The notes: generated by a model not told the origin, from the sequence alone. A DNA stretch of 11,582 bases from Clostridiales bacterium (GCA_029098065.1 JAQXNP010000220.1:1-11582), one strand, 5' to 3'; shown: positions 1 through 6,661, counted from the first letter of the stretch. Numbers and translations: made by a program.

Positions 1-121
1 CGCGCTTCAGCACTTCCTTCACCACCACGGCGCCCAGATCGGTGGCCGGAGTATCCTTCAGGCTCCCGCCAAAAGAGCCCACCGCCGTACGGCAGCAGTT
101 TACCACGTATACTTCTCGCAT
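1..121 (-). CDS. thlA: Acetyl-CoA acetyltransferase (thiolase), N-terminal part only
   Basis: Only the first 40 codons lie in the window; the gene runs off the left edge. The peptide begins MREVYVVNCCRTAVGSFGG and continues to LGAVVVKEVLKR, which matches the conserved start of clostridial biosynthetic thiolases (RTAxGxFGGSLK, then a helix rich in V/K). The family condenses two acetyl-CoA to acetoacetyl-CoA, the first step towards butyrate or butanol in clostridia. The active-site Cys, expected near residue 88, is outside the window, so catalysis cannot be checked. The ATG at 121-119 is supported by GGAGGT at 135-130, 8 nt upstream. A sigma-A promoter and a Rex-like operator lie upstream. Family assignment is firm; the choice of thlA over another thiolase paralogue rests on the N-terminus and the Rex site. 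Confidence 0.88.
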   Translation of the reverse strand, partial: MREVYVVNCCRTAVGSFGGSLKDTPATDLGAVVVKEVLKR

Positions 122-177
122 TGTTATGTACCTCCACTTCCATATTTTTTCCACCCGGAGTTTGCGTTTGCCCTCCA

Positions 178-206
178 ATTATAACGACCCTCCGGAGAAA
201 ATGCAA
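178..206 (-). promoter_or_regulatory. Sigma-A promoter of the thiolase gene
   Basis: Read on the minus strand, a -35 box TTGCAT (206-201) is followed by a 17-bp spacer and a perfect -10 box TATAAT (183-178). Transcription should start near 171, giving a leader of about 50 nt before the thiolase ATG at 121. The spacer contains the palindrome CTCCGGAG (190-197). Confidence 0.8.
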
Positions 207-213
207 TATCTTT

Positions 214-231
214 TTGTTAAACTTTTAACAC
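214..231. promoter_or_regulatory. Rex (redox sensor) operator-like palindrome
   Basis: The sequence TTGTTAAACTTTTAACAC matches the Rex consensus TTGTTAAnnnnTTAACAA at 13 of 14 specified positions. It sits 7 bp upstream of the -35 box of the thiolase promoter, on the side away from the gene. Rex represses fermentation genes when NAD+ is high and releases DNA when NADH rises; in Clostridium it is known to control thl and the crt-bcd-etf-hbd cluster. Direct regulation here is inferred from the motif and its position. Confidence 0.75.
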
Positions 232-251
232 AGTTGGGTTTTTAAACCAAT

Positions 252-284
252 CAGCCGGGGCAGCCTTGTGGGCCGTCCCGGCTG
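252..284 (-). terminator. Probable terminator hairpin after the ABC permease gene
   Basis: CAGCCGGG at 252-259 pairs with CCCGGCTG at 277-284, and further pairs run inward to a TTGTG loop at 266-270, with one G-U pair and one mismatch. It starts about 20 nt beyond the permease stop codon on the minus strand. The tract after the hairpin on the minus strand is ATTGGTTTAAAAA, so the U-run is poor. Termination is plausible but may be incomplete. Confidence 0.45.
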
Positions 285-305
285 AAAACAGGTTCCAGTC
301 CTGCA

Positions 306-2303
306 TTATGCGTCCGTCCTGACGGTTTCTTCCTCCAATCTCACCTCCGGTTCCTCCAGGGGCCCACGGTCCCGAAGCTGATCCAGCACGCCCATCTCCT
401 CCAGTGCCTTCCGCGTGGAGGCCGCGCTCTTCTGGGGAGTGATGGTGACATTGGCGCTCACGCTGGAAGCGCTGCTCTGTCCCTCTTTCACGGTCTCCTG
501 CACCCAGGCCAGGGAGAAACATATGTCGCTGATATAGCAGTTCTCCGCCCGTTCCCGGCTGTCCAGCAGGTAGCGCCGCCCGATCCGTCCGGCGTCCAGG
601 TCCTCCTGAACCGCCTCCCACAGCTTCCGGGCGTCCTCCGCCCCCAGTGTGATGTCTCCGCCCTCCACGGTGTCGTAGATGGAAGCTCCCACAACCTGGA
701 CCTGATCGGCGGAGATGGCCCCCATCTGAACGCCGTCATCCGCGTCAGAGATATAGACATTTCCAAAGTAAGCTGCCCGGATATTGTCCGTCCGATTCAG
801 GAGCGCCTGGATCTGACTGGCATAGGAATCCGGATCCGTCAGCGCCTCCGCCGTAACAGGCAGGGCCTGGTAACTCCGCTCCTCCACTGTGCCGTCGGCA
901 AGGGTATACCGCAGCGTCATGCGGATATTGGTTTTCTTCTCATATCCGTTCTGGTCGTACTCACTGCCGCTCCAGTTGGAGGCATCCAGCCGCTGGGCCA
1001 GTTCGATCTCATCCAGATGCCCGGTAACCGCCCTGTGGATATTCAGCACCGCGGCGATATCTTCGGGATCGGTAAACACATAGGAGGCGTAATTGCCATC
1101 GTCCTGAGGGGCGGAGTATATATCGCTGACCTCCGCCTTAACCACTTCAGACGCCTGAGGCACCCATCTCTGATACCCGAAAAAGTCCGCCCGGGCTCCG
1201 CCCAGCAGGAGCAGAAGGCAGGCGGCCATGACCGCTATTCCCTTCCAGCCGTCGGCAAAGACCCGGAGGGTCTTTTTCAGCAGCATCCGGCCGGCAAAAC
1301 CCATTATTCCGGCACAGACCGCCGTGGTCAGGATAAAGGTCCAGGGTCCGAAGCGGGTCAGGAAATTCTCGTAGATGACCAGGCCCAGGCATATGCCGCC
1401 GCAGATCCCCACGCCGTACTGGAACACCGGCCGCACCCATCCCACGGTGACCAGGTCTCCCGCCCGCTCCAACTGCCGGCGGCGGTAGACCTCCAGCGCC
1501 AGCAGGGAGAGGGCCAGGCCCACCACCAGGCAGTAGCCCACCGCGGCGGCGGGTCCCTCGGAGGGATAGATCCAGCGCCCCAGGGCCTCGGAATAAGTAT
1601 AGTGGTAATCGTCCAGCAGATCGGACAGATGATAGAGCGGGGTAAGCCACTTCACCGGCCGCTCATACCATCCCGAGCCGCCGGCGTAGCCCACCAGCAG
1701 CACATTGAGCACATATTCCGCCAGCAGTCGGACCCCCATGGCCAGGAAATTGATGATGCCGTAAAAGATGGGCATGGCCAGGATATTTCCGGTGAACATG
1801 CCGCAGAAGACCGCCAGGCAGAAAAAGAACATACTGACCGCCGTCTGGGCCAGGAACCAGATGAGGACGGGCCGGGGGTCCAGGATCCGCTCCGTCCACT
1901 CCACCGCCAGGACGGTCAGGGCGATAACCGCATCGGGTACCAGGAAAAAGCACAGGCCCGACAGCCAGTTGGTGAGGAACAGCCCCTCCCGCCGGATGGG
2001 CAGGCAGTGGAACATCTGAGCGGAGCAGCTGTTCATCAGGTAGGAGAACAGCGCCATCGCCGCCAGCAGTCCGAAAACCGCGCCGATGGCGGGGCTCTGC
2101 TCCACCACAGCGTAAATATGTTCCGCCGTGATCCGGATCCGCTCGCCGCCCCAGTTGAAGCTTGTCATAATGGAGGCGGGCAGCAGGAAAAAGAGGACGG
2201 CGGTATAGACCGCCCAGATGGGCCAGAACCGGACCAGGTTTTTCCGGAACAGGGCGGCGTTGAACCACCCCTTTTTCTCAGAGAACGATGTCACGGACCG
2301 CAT
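306..2303 (-). CDS. ABC transporter permease with large extracytoplasmic C-terminal domain
   Basis: Membrane component of an ABC-2-type transporter, 665 aa from the chosen start. About nine hydrophobic segments are visible: roughly residues 27-46, 72-92, 112-135, 145-170, 174-207 (possibly two), 252-272, 293-311, 321-341 and 355-371. A hydrophilic C-terminal region of about 290 residues follows, probably outside the membrane. The loop FHCLPIRREGLFLTNWLSG near 98-116 resembles the LPxxRxxLFxxK/NxL stretch of ABC-2 permeases. I chose the ATG at 2303 because GGGAGGGG lies 6 nt upstream; an in-frame ATG at 2324 would add 7 residues and has a more distant GGAGGAG. Either start overlaps the end of the ATPase gene, so translation is probably coupled. 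The gene is last in a regulator-ATPase-permease operon. The substrate is unknown; YtrA-linked transporters in Bacillus respond to cell-wall antibiotics. The C-terminal region resembles uncharacterised domains of similar clostridial permeases. Confidence 0.85.
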   Translation of the reverse strand: MRSVTSFSEKKGWFNAALFRKNLVRFWPIWAVYTAVLFFLLPASIMTSFNWGGERIRITAEHIYAVVEQSPAIGAVFGLLAAMALFSYLMNSCSAQMFHCLPIRREGLFLTNWLSGLCFFLVPDAVIALTVLAVEWTERILDPRPVLIWFLAQTAVSMFFFCLAVFCGMFTGNILAMPIFYGIINFLAMGVRLLAEYVLNVLLVGYAGGSGWYERPVKWLTPLYHLSDLLDDYHYTYSEALGRWIYPSEGPAAAVGYCLVVGLALSLLALEVYRRRQLERAGDLVTVGWVRPVFQYGVGICGGICLGLVIYENFLTRFGPWTFILTTAVCAGIMGFAGRMLLKKTLRVFADGWKGIAVMAACLLLLLGGARADFFGYQRWVPQASEVVKAEVSDIYSAPQDDGNYASYVFTDPEDIAAVLNIHRAVTGHLDEIELAQRLDASNWSGSEYDQNGYEKKTNIRMTLRYTLADGTVEERSYQALPVTAEALTDPDSYASQIQALLNRTDNIRAAYFGNVYISDADDGVQMGAISADQVQVVGASIYDTVEGGDITLGAEDARKLWEAVQEDLDAGRIGRRYLLDSRERAENCYISDICFSLAWVQETVKEGQSSASSVSANVTITPQKSAASTRKALEEMGVLDQLRDRGPLEEPEVRLEEETVRTDA

Positions 2304-3180
2304 AGTCTTCCCCTCCCAGCTCATAAATGAAGATCTCCTCCAGCGTCAGGGGCAGCGCCTCCAGCAGAATGGGCTGATAGGCCGCCAGCCGGTTGGTGAT
2401 ATCCTCGGCGGCGCCCCGGACAATGAGGGTGGTGATCCGCCCCACCTGGGAGACGTTGAGAACCTCCATATCCTCGGGGAGCCTGGGCATCTCCCGCTCC
2501 TGAAAGACCACCTGCATCTTGACCACACTGGCCTGGAGTTCGGAGAGGGACCGCTCAATCAGCACCCGGCCTTTGGACAGGATCCCCACGTGGTCGCACA
2601 CGTCCTCCAGTTCCCGCAGGTTGTGGGAGGCCACCAGCACCGTGGTGCCGTCCTGGGCCACATCGGACATGAGCAGGGACCAGACCTGCCGGCGCATCAC
2701 CGGGTCCAGCCCGTCCACCGGCTCATCCAGCACCAGCACGCCCGGCCGGATACACAGCGCCAGCCAGAAGGCGGACTGCTTCCGCATGCCCTTGGACAGC
2801 CGCCGGATGGGCCGCTTTTCGTCCACCGTGCGGAAGATATCCTTCAGCGCCTCGTAGCGTTTCCAGTCAAACCGGGGATAGAATCCCGCGTAGAACCGGG
2901 CCATGTCGGCAGTGTTGGCCGAACCGAAGCTGTACAGCTCATCCGGGATGTCGGCCACCTGTTCCTTCACCGCCGGATTTTCATAGACCGGCTGGCCATT
3001 GATGAGGACGGTGCCGCTGTCCTGCCGGTAAACTCCGGTAATGTGGCGCAGGATGGTGGACTTTCCGGCCCCATTTGGCCCCACCAGTCCGTAGATGGCC
3101 CCCGAGGGCACCGTCATGGTCAGGTCGTCCAACGCCCGAAAGCCGTCGAATTCCTTTACCACATGTTCCGCCTGGATCAT
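2278..3180 (-). CDS. ABC transporter ATP-binding protein (YtrB-like)
   Basis: Cytoplasmic ATPase of the transporter, 300 aa. The nucleotide-binding domain fills the first two thirds: Walker A GPNGAGKST at 34-42, signature LSKGM at 128-132, Walker B VLVLDEP at 148-154, D-loop GLDP at 157-160 and switch His186 in VASHN. The signature is LSKGM rather than LSGGQ, and the region where a Q-loop glutamine is expected reads ADIPDELY; both changes are common in this group of small ABC-2 exporters, so the protein should still be active. The last 90 or so residues form a C-terminal extension with no motif I can name. The ATG overlaps the regulator stop as ATGA, and AGGAGG lies 7 nt upstream. It should pair with the permease encoded next. 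The transported substrate cannot be read from the sequence. Confidence 0.93.
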   Translation of the reverse strand: MIQAEHVVKEFDGFRALDDLTMTVPSGAIYGLVGPNGAGKSTILRHITGVYRQDSGTVLINGQPVYENPAVKEQVADIPDELYSFGSANTADMARFYAGFYPRFDWKRYEALKDIFRTVDEKRPIRRLSKGMRKQSAFWLALCIRPGVLVLDEPVDGLDPVMRRQVWSLLMSDVAQDGTTVLVASHNLRELEDVCDHVGILSKGRVLIERSLSELQASVVKMQVVFQEREMPRLPEDMEVLNVSQVGRITTLIVRGAAEDITNRLAAYQPILLEALPLTLEEIFIYELGGEDYAVRDIVL

Positions 3181-3557
3181 TGTCCGTCCTCCTTTCCGTT
3201 CTGTTTCACATGATTGACCCGCTGGGCCAGTTCCTGGGCGGACATGCCCAGGAACAAAAGTTCGCTGGCCGCCGCGTCAAACTGCCGCAGCAGCACGGTC
3301 CGCCTGGGGTTTTCCGCCTCTGCCCTGCGGGCGGCGTAGGCCCCCCTCCCGGGCTCGGTCACCAGGTAGCCCTCCTCCTCCAGCGCGGCATAGGCCCGCT
3401 GGATGGTGTTGGGGTTGATCGCCAGTCCGGAAGCCAGCGCCCGTACAGAAGGCAGCTTCTCTCCTTCGGCGATGGCCCCTGTGACCATCAGATGGCGCAG
3501 GCCGTCCCGGACCTGTTCATAGATCGGCCGGGCGTCCCGGTAATTGAGGCTGAGCAT
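3177..3557 (-). CDS. GntR-family transcriptional regulator, YtrA subfamily
   Basis: A small DNA-binding repressor, 126 aa from the chosen start. The GntR winged helix fills the N-terminus: PIYEQVRDGLRHLM near 10-23, GEKLPSVRALASGLAINPNT near 32-51, then QRAYAALEEEGYLVTEPGRG. After that only about 45 residues remain, too short for a FadR, HutC or MocR effector domain; such a short tail is typical of the YtrA group. The start at 3557 has AGGGAG about 8 nt upstream. An upstream in-frame ATG at 3626 is rejected because it has no ribosome binding site and overlaps the -35 box. The gene is first in the operon with the ABC ATPase and permease, and an operator-like inverted repeat lies in its own leader. 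It probably represses this operon until an inducing signal, perhaps envelope stress, is sensed. Confidence 0.9.
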   Translation of the reverse strand: MLSLNYRDARPIYEQVRDGLRHLMVTGAIAEGEKLPSVRALASGLAINPNTIQRAYAALEEEGYLVTEPGRGAYAARRAEAENPRRTVLLRQFDAAASELLFLGMSAQELAQRVNHVKQNGKEDGQ

Positions 3558-3574
3558 GGCCCCACTCCCTTCCA

Positions 3575-3599
3575 ACTGTATGAATCTCCTTGGTACAGT
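3575..3599. promoter_or_regulatory. YtrA-type operator (ACTGTA-N13-TACAGT)
   Basis: Perfect 6-bp inverted repeats ACTGTA (3575-3580) and TACAGT (3594-3599) are separated by exactly 13 bp. The Bacillus subtilis YtrA operator is, from memory, AGTGTA-N13-TACACT, so the spacing is identical and each half-site differs at one base. The repeat covers the predicted transcription start, just downstream of the -10 box, where a bound repressor would block RNA polymerase. Confidence 0.72.
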
Positions 3600-3600
3600 C

Positions 3601-3630
3601 AGTATACTCGAAGTCCCTCTCTCCATTCAA
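3601..3630 (-). promoter_or_regulatory. Promoter of the GntR-ABC operon
   Basis: On the minus strand a -35 box TTGAAT (3630-3625) and a -10 box TATACT (3606-3601) are separated by 18 bp. The start point should fall near 3594, inside the YtrA-type inverted repeat, about 37 nt before the regulator ATG. Confidence 0.65.
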
Positions 3631-3683
3631 GAGGGCCCGCCTTACGAAAGTCTTACATTTTTCAGGCATTTTTCTTTTTTTGC

Positions 3684-3712
3684 GTGACAACCGGATTCCG
3701 CGTGGGTATAAT
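3684..3712 (+). promoter_or_regulatory. Promoter of the HD-domain gene
   Basis: A -35 box GTGACA (3684-3689, five of six consensus bases), a 17-bp spacer and a perfect -10 box TATAAT (3707-3712). A T-rich stretch (3655-3681) just upstream could act as an UP element. Transcription should start near 3719. This promoter is divergent from the GntR-ABC promoter; the two core promoters are about 53 bp apart. Confidence 0.85.
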
Positions 3713-3747
3713 AAAGTTACATTGCGTTCAGAAGGGGGCTTTTTGTC

Positions 3748-4233
3748 GTGGTTACCATCGATCCCGTCAATTGGAATGCCTTTCTTTCCTGTCTGGACGG
3801 GCTTCTCTATACGCCGGAAGTCCAATCGATGCGCCGCCTTCCCCACCACCCCGGAGTCAACTGCTATGAGCACTCCGTATTCGTAGCCTATGTGGCCTTC
3901 CGCCTGGCCCGGAAATGGAGGTTGGATTACCGCGCCTGCGCCCGGGGCGGCCTGCTGCACGACCTCTACCTTTATAACAGTCACGACTCCTCCGCCCACC
4001 CGGGCAGCCAGTGTCTGGACCATCCGGAGTTTGCCCTGCGCAACGCCGAGGCCCTGACCCATCTCTCCGATAAGGAGCGCAACATTATTCAGGCCCACAT
4101 GTGGCCTCTGGCCGTTCATCTTCCCCGCAGCCGGGAGGCCTGGGCGGTAAGTCTGGCCGACAAAGTATGCGCCGTTCTGGAGGTCTCCCGTGTGTGGAAA
4201 CACCTCAAAATGCGCGCTGTGCTGTCAGCGTGA
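3748..4233 (+). CDS. HD-domain protein, putative metal-dependent phosphohydrolase
   Basis: A 161-aa single-domain soluble protein of the HD superfamily. The metal ligands are visible: His42 (CYEHSVFVAY), His71-Asp72 (GLLHDLYLYN) and Asp138 (SLADKVCA). His92 and His117 fall between the HD pair and the last Asp, giving the order H-HD-H-H-D, which in other HD enzymes marks two-metal centres. No second domain is present, so it is not an HD-GYP regulator or a RelA/SpoT enzyme, and the substrate cannot be named. The start is GTG at 3748, with AAGGGGG ending 9 nt upstream; no better ATG exists. The gene has its own promoter and terminator, so it is monocistronic. Its place between the ABC operon and glmU does not point to a pathway. 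HD-superfamily membership is fairly sure; hydrolase activity is inferred. Confidence 0.85.
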   Translation: MVTIDPVNWNAFLSCLDGLLYTPEVQSMRRLPHHPGVNCYEHSVFVAYVAFRLARKWRLDYRACARGGLLHDLYLYNSHDSSAHPGSQCLDHPEFALRNAEALTHLSDKERNIIQAHMWPLAVHLPRSREAWAVSLADKVCAVLEVSRVWKHLKMRAVLSA

Positions 4234-4274
4234 GATATTTCGTCCCATTTTTCCGTCAAATCTTCCAAAAACAG

Positions 4275-4301
4275 GGCCCGCCTCCGGCGGGTCTTTTTCT
4301 T
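4275..4301 (+). terminator. Intrinsic terminator after the HD-domain gene
   Basis: GGCCCGCC (4275-4282) pairs with GGCGGGTC (4286-4293) around a TCC loop, with one G-U pair, and is followed directly by TTTTTCTT. It ends the HD transcript 10 bp before the glmU promoter. Confidence 0.88.
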
Positions 4302-4310
4302 CCCAATTCC

Positions 4311-4339
4311 TTGATTCATGTATTTTCTTTTGTTATAAT
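4311..4339 (+). promoter_or_regulatory. Promoter of the glmU-prs transcription unit
   Basis: A -35 box TTGATT (4311-4316), a 17-bp spacer and a perfect -10 box TATAAT (4334-4339). The predicted start near 4346 rules out the longer reading of glmU that begins at 4190 and favours the GTG at 4376. Confidence 0.85.
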
Positions 4340-4375
4340 GTAGCTGAAATTTTACCGGAATGGAAGTGTCTGCCT

Positions 4376-5575
4376 GTGGAAGACCTGGGCGCCATTGTAT
4401 TTCTGCCCCGGGAGGAGGACGGCTCCTCTCTCTTTCTGGAAAATATCCTGTTTGATCCGGCGGCCCTGTGGCTTTCCGCCGCCCTGGGGCGGGCGGGTGT
4501 CTCCGATTTCCTGGTCGTCAGCCACCCCGATGACGAGGATGCCGCCCGCCGGTGTTTTCCGGAAAACACCCGGTTCATCACCTCCGTGGCCGGCCACGCC
4601 GGCGAGTCCCTGCTCTCCTTTCTGGAGGGGAAAAACCGGGTGGCCGTCTTTACCGAACCCGTCTTTCTGTCCGACGAGGGGGCCCGGACCCTGCTGGGCC
4701 TGACCGGAGACAGTCTCCCCAGGGGGGAAGACTCGGGCACTTACACCATTCCGGCCGCCGCCCTGCGGGATGCCATGGAGCGCGGAGAGGATTTTCTGCC
4801 CGCCCTGCGCTCCGGGGGCAGCCTCTTCGGCGTCCGTCCCGGCCTCTATGAGGGGCTTCTTCCCCTGGACCGCTGCGCCCCCACCTGGGACAGCGCCCAG
4901 GATTTCGCCCGTTACGCCTCCATCACCCGCCTCCAGAGCGAGTTTTCCACCGCCCCGGTCCGCTTTTTGGACAAGAGCCAGGTCTATATCGGCCCCCTTG
5001 TCACGGTGGGGGGCGGCACGGTCATCCTCCCCGGGACGATTCTCCGCGGCAGGACCGCCATCGGCCGGGGCTGTGAGATCGGCCCCAACACCATGATCCG
5101 GGACTGCGTCATCGGCGACCGGGTGACGGTGAACGCCTCCCAGCTCAACGAGTCCACCGTGGAGGATGACACCACGGTGGGGCCCTTCGCCTATGTCCGC
5201 CCCAACTGCCATGTGGGCAGGGGCGTCAAGGTGGGCGATTTCGTGGAGCTGAAGAACTCCACCATCGGAGACGGCACCAAGATCTCCCACCTCACCTACG
5301 TGGGGGACACCGATGCCGGAGCCCACATCAACTTCGGCTGCGGCACCGTCACCGTGAATTACGACGGGGAGAAAAAATTCCGCACCACCATCGGGGATCA
5401 CGCCTTCATCGGCTGCAACACCAATCTGGTGGCCCCCGTCACTGTGGGAGAGGGCGCCTATACCGCCGCCGGCTCCACCATCACCGACAATGTGCCTCCC
5501 CAGTCCCTGGCCATCGCCCGGGACCGTCAGGTTGTGAAGAAAAACTGGGCGGCCAAACGCCGCAAAAAGAGCTGA
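4376..5575 (+). CDS. glmU: GlmU-like glucosamine-1-phosphate acetyltransferase with degenerate uridyltransferase domain
   Basis: Full GlmU makes UDP-GlcNAc in two steps: acetylation of GlcN-1-P with acetyl-CoA, then uridylation. Here the C-terminal left-handed beta-helix (about 195-385) is complete, with many hexapeptide repeats. Its catalytic set is present: His305 in KISHLTYVGD, Arg275 in AYVRP, Lys293 in ELKNS and the NYDG motif at 328-331. The N-terminal half is about 190 residues rather than about 230. It has AIVFLPREEDGSS where LAAGxGTRM and the catalytic lysine belong, and TEPVFLS in place of GDVPLIS. It lacks the segment between that point and the TGIY-like SGTY (120-123). It should therefore acetylate but probably cannot uridylate. 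I chose GTG 4376 (399 aa) because it follows the promoter and puts AIVFLP where GlmU begins; its ribosome binding site (GGAAG) is weak. Linkage to prs matches the Bacillus gcaD-prs order. Confidence 0.88.
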   Translation: MEDLGAIVFLPREEDGSSLFLENILFDPAALWLSAALGRAGVSDFLVVSHPDDEDAARRCFPENTRFITSVAGHAGESLLSFLEGKNRVAVFTEPVFLSDEGARTLLGLTGDSLPRGEDSGTYTIPAAALRDAMERGEDFLPALRSGGSLFGVRPGLYEGLLPLDRCAPTWDSAQDFARYASITRLQSEFSTAPVRFLDKSQVYIGPLVTVGGGTVILPGTILRGRTAIGRGCEIGPNTMIRDCVIGDRVTVNASQLNESTVEDDTTVGPFAYVRPNCHVGRGVKVGDFVELKNSTIGDGTKISHLTYVGDTDAGAHINFGCGTVTVNYDGEKKFRTTIGDHAFIGCNTNLVAPVTVGEGAYTAAGSTITDNVPPQSLAIARDRQVVKKNWAAKRRKKS

Positions 5576-5644
5576 TCGGTCACATTCCCTGTACTGGGAT
5601 TAAAAATATACAAAAAAATAAGAGATGAGAGGATGTAGCGCAAC

Positions 5645-6598
5645 ATGCATGGAAAGGATATCAAGATCTTCTCCGGCAACTCCAACCGCCCGCTGGCTCA
5701 GGCCATCTGCAAGGTCCTGGGGACCCAGCTGGGCAACGCCGAAACCGGCTGTTTCTCCGATGGGGAAAACTTTGTCTCCATCTATGAGACAGTCCGCGGC
5801 TCCGATGTCTTTGTCGTTCAGTCGACCTGCTCCCCGGTGAACGACAACCTGATGGAACTGCTCATTTTCATCGATGCCTTCAAGCGGGCCTCCGCCGGAC
5901 GGATCACCGCCGTCATCCCCTATTTCGGCTATGCCCGTCAGGACCGGAAAACCAAGCCCCGTGATCCCATCTCCGCCAAGCTGGTGGCCAACCTAATCAC
6001 CCGGGCCGGCGCCGACCGGGTGCTGACCATGGATCTCCACGCCTCCCAGATTCAGGGCTTCTTTGACATCCCCGTGGACAATCTGCTGGGCAACCCCATC
6101 TTCGCCCGCCACTTCCACGACCAGTTCTTCGGGCAGGAGGACCGCACCGTGGTGGTCTCCCCCGACGTGGGCAGCGTGGCCCGGGCCCGGGCCTTCGCCC
6201 AGAAGCTGGGCATGCCTCTGGCCATCGTGGACAAGCGCCGCCAGAAGGCCAACTCCTCCGAGGTCATGAACATCATCGGCGATGTGAAGGGCAAGCAGGT
6301 CATCCTCTTTGACGACATGGTGGATACCGCCGGTTCCCTGTGCGGCGCCGCCCAGGCTCTGGTGGAGATCGGCGGAGCCACCGATGTGTACGCCTGCGCC
6401 AGCCACGGCGTTCTCTCCGGCCCGGCCATCGACCGGATCAACAAGAGCTACATCAAGGAGCTGGTGTTCCTGGACACCATCCCGCCCCGGGAGGGTGTGT
6501 CCTGCCCCAAGCTCAAATATCTGTCCGTGGCCGATATCTTCGCGGAGGCGATCGAGCGCATCTATCAGGAGGTCTCGGTCTCCAAGCTGTTCAACTGA
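5645..6598 (+). CDS. prs: Ribose-phosphate pyrophosphokinase (PRPP synthetase)
   Basis: Makes PRPP from ribose-5-phosphate and ATP, the precursor of purines, pyrimidines, NAD, histidine and tryptophan. The 317-aa length is normal for class I enzymes. Visible motifs are FSDGE near 37-41, YFGYARQDRK at 93-102, the PRPP synthetase signature DLHASQIQGFFDIPVDN at 130-146 with His132, the flexible catalytic loop DKRRQKAN near 196-203 and the PRPP-binding loop FDDMVDTAGS at 222-231. The last reads DMVDTAGS where Bacillus-type enzymes usually have DIIDTAGT, a mild change. The ATG is preceded by AGAGGA about 11 nt upstream, a slightly long spacing. The gap from glmU is 69 nt, with no terminator and no convincing promoter, so the two are probably co-transcribed. 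A strong terminator follows. Confidence 0.97.
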   Translation: MHGKDIKIFSGNSNRPLAQAICKVLGTQLGNAETGCFSDGENFVSIYETVRGSDVFVVQSTCSPVNDNLMELLIFIDAFKRASAGRITAVIPYFGYARQDRKTKPRDPISAKLVANLITRAGADRVLTMDLHASQIQGFFDIPVDNLLGNPIFARHFHDQFFGQEDRTVVVSPDVGSVARARAFAQKLGMPLAIVDKRRQKANSSEVMNIIGDVKGKQVILFDDMVDTAGSLCGAAQALVEIGGATDVYACASHGVLSGPAIDRINKSYIKELVFLDTIPPREGVSCPKLKYLSVADIFAEAIERIYQEVSVSKLFN

Positions 6599-6612
6599 AC
6601 TCTCTCATCCCG

Positions 6613-6647
6613 GACCGGGGCGGGCGCAGGCCCGTCCCGGTCTTTTT
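6613..6647 (+). terminator. Intrinsic terminator between prs and pth
   Basis: A 13-bp stem, GACCGGGGCGGGC (6613-6625) with GCCCGTCCCGGTC (6630-6642) including one G-U pair, closes a GCAG loop and is followed by TTTTTCT. It is the strongest terminator in the window. It begins 15 bp after the prs stop and its T-run ends 14 bp before the pth start. Confidence 0.93.
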
Positions 6648-6661
6648 CTGAAGGTGATCAC

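Noticed and set aside
1017..2330. 437-aa plus-strand frame over the ABC permease gene
   Set aside because: Antisense shadow rich in Gln, His and Arg, with no ribosome binding site and no domain; the minus-strand permease has clear membrane segments.
3558..3626. Upstream start for the GntR regulator at 3626
   Set aside because: It overlaps the -35 box, includes the operator and has no ribosome binding site; the GntR domain begins right after the ATG at 3557.
3517..4203. 228-aa minus-strand frame across the divergent promoters and HD gene
   Set aside because: It would run through two good promoters and the antisense of the HD motif gene, and has no family resemblance.
4190..4375. Longer N-terminus for GlmU starting at 4190
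   Set aside because: This stretch contains the HD gene end, an intrinsic terminator and the glmU promoter; the translated residues have no GlmU similarity.
4352..5401. 349-aa minus-strand frame over glmU
   Set aside because: Antisense of the hexapeptide repeats, which produces repetitive Gly/Val/Ala/His text; no start signals.
5576..5644. Promoter or terminator between glmU and prs
   Set aside because: TATACA at 5607-5612 has no acceptable -35 partner, and TCCC/GGGA around 5587-5599 makes only a 4-bp stem. Co-transcription is simpler.
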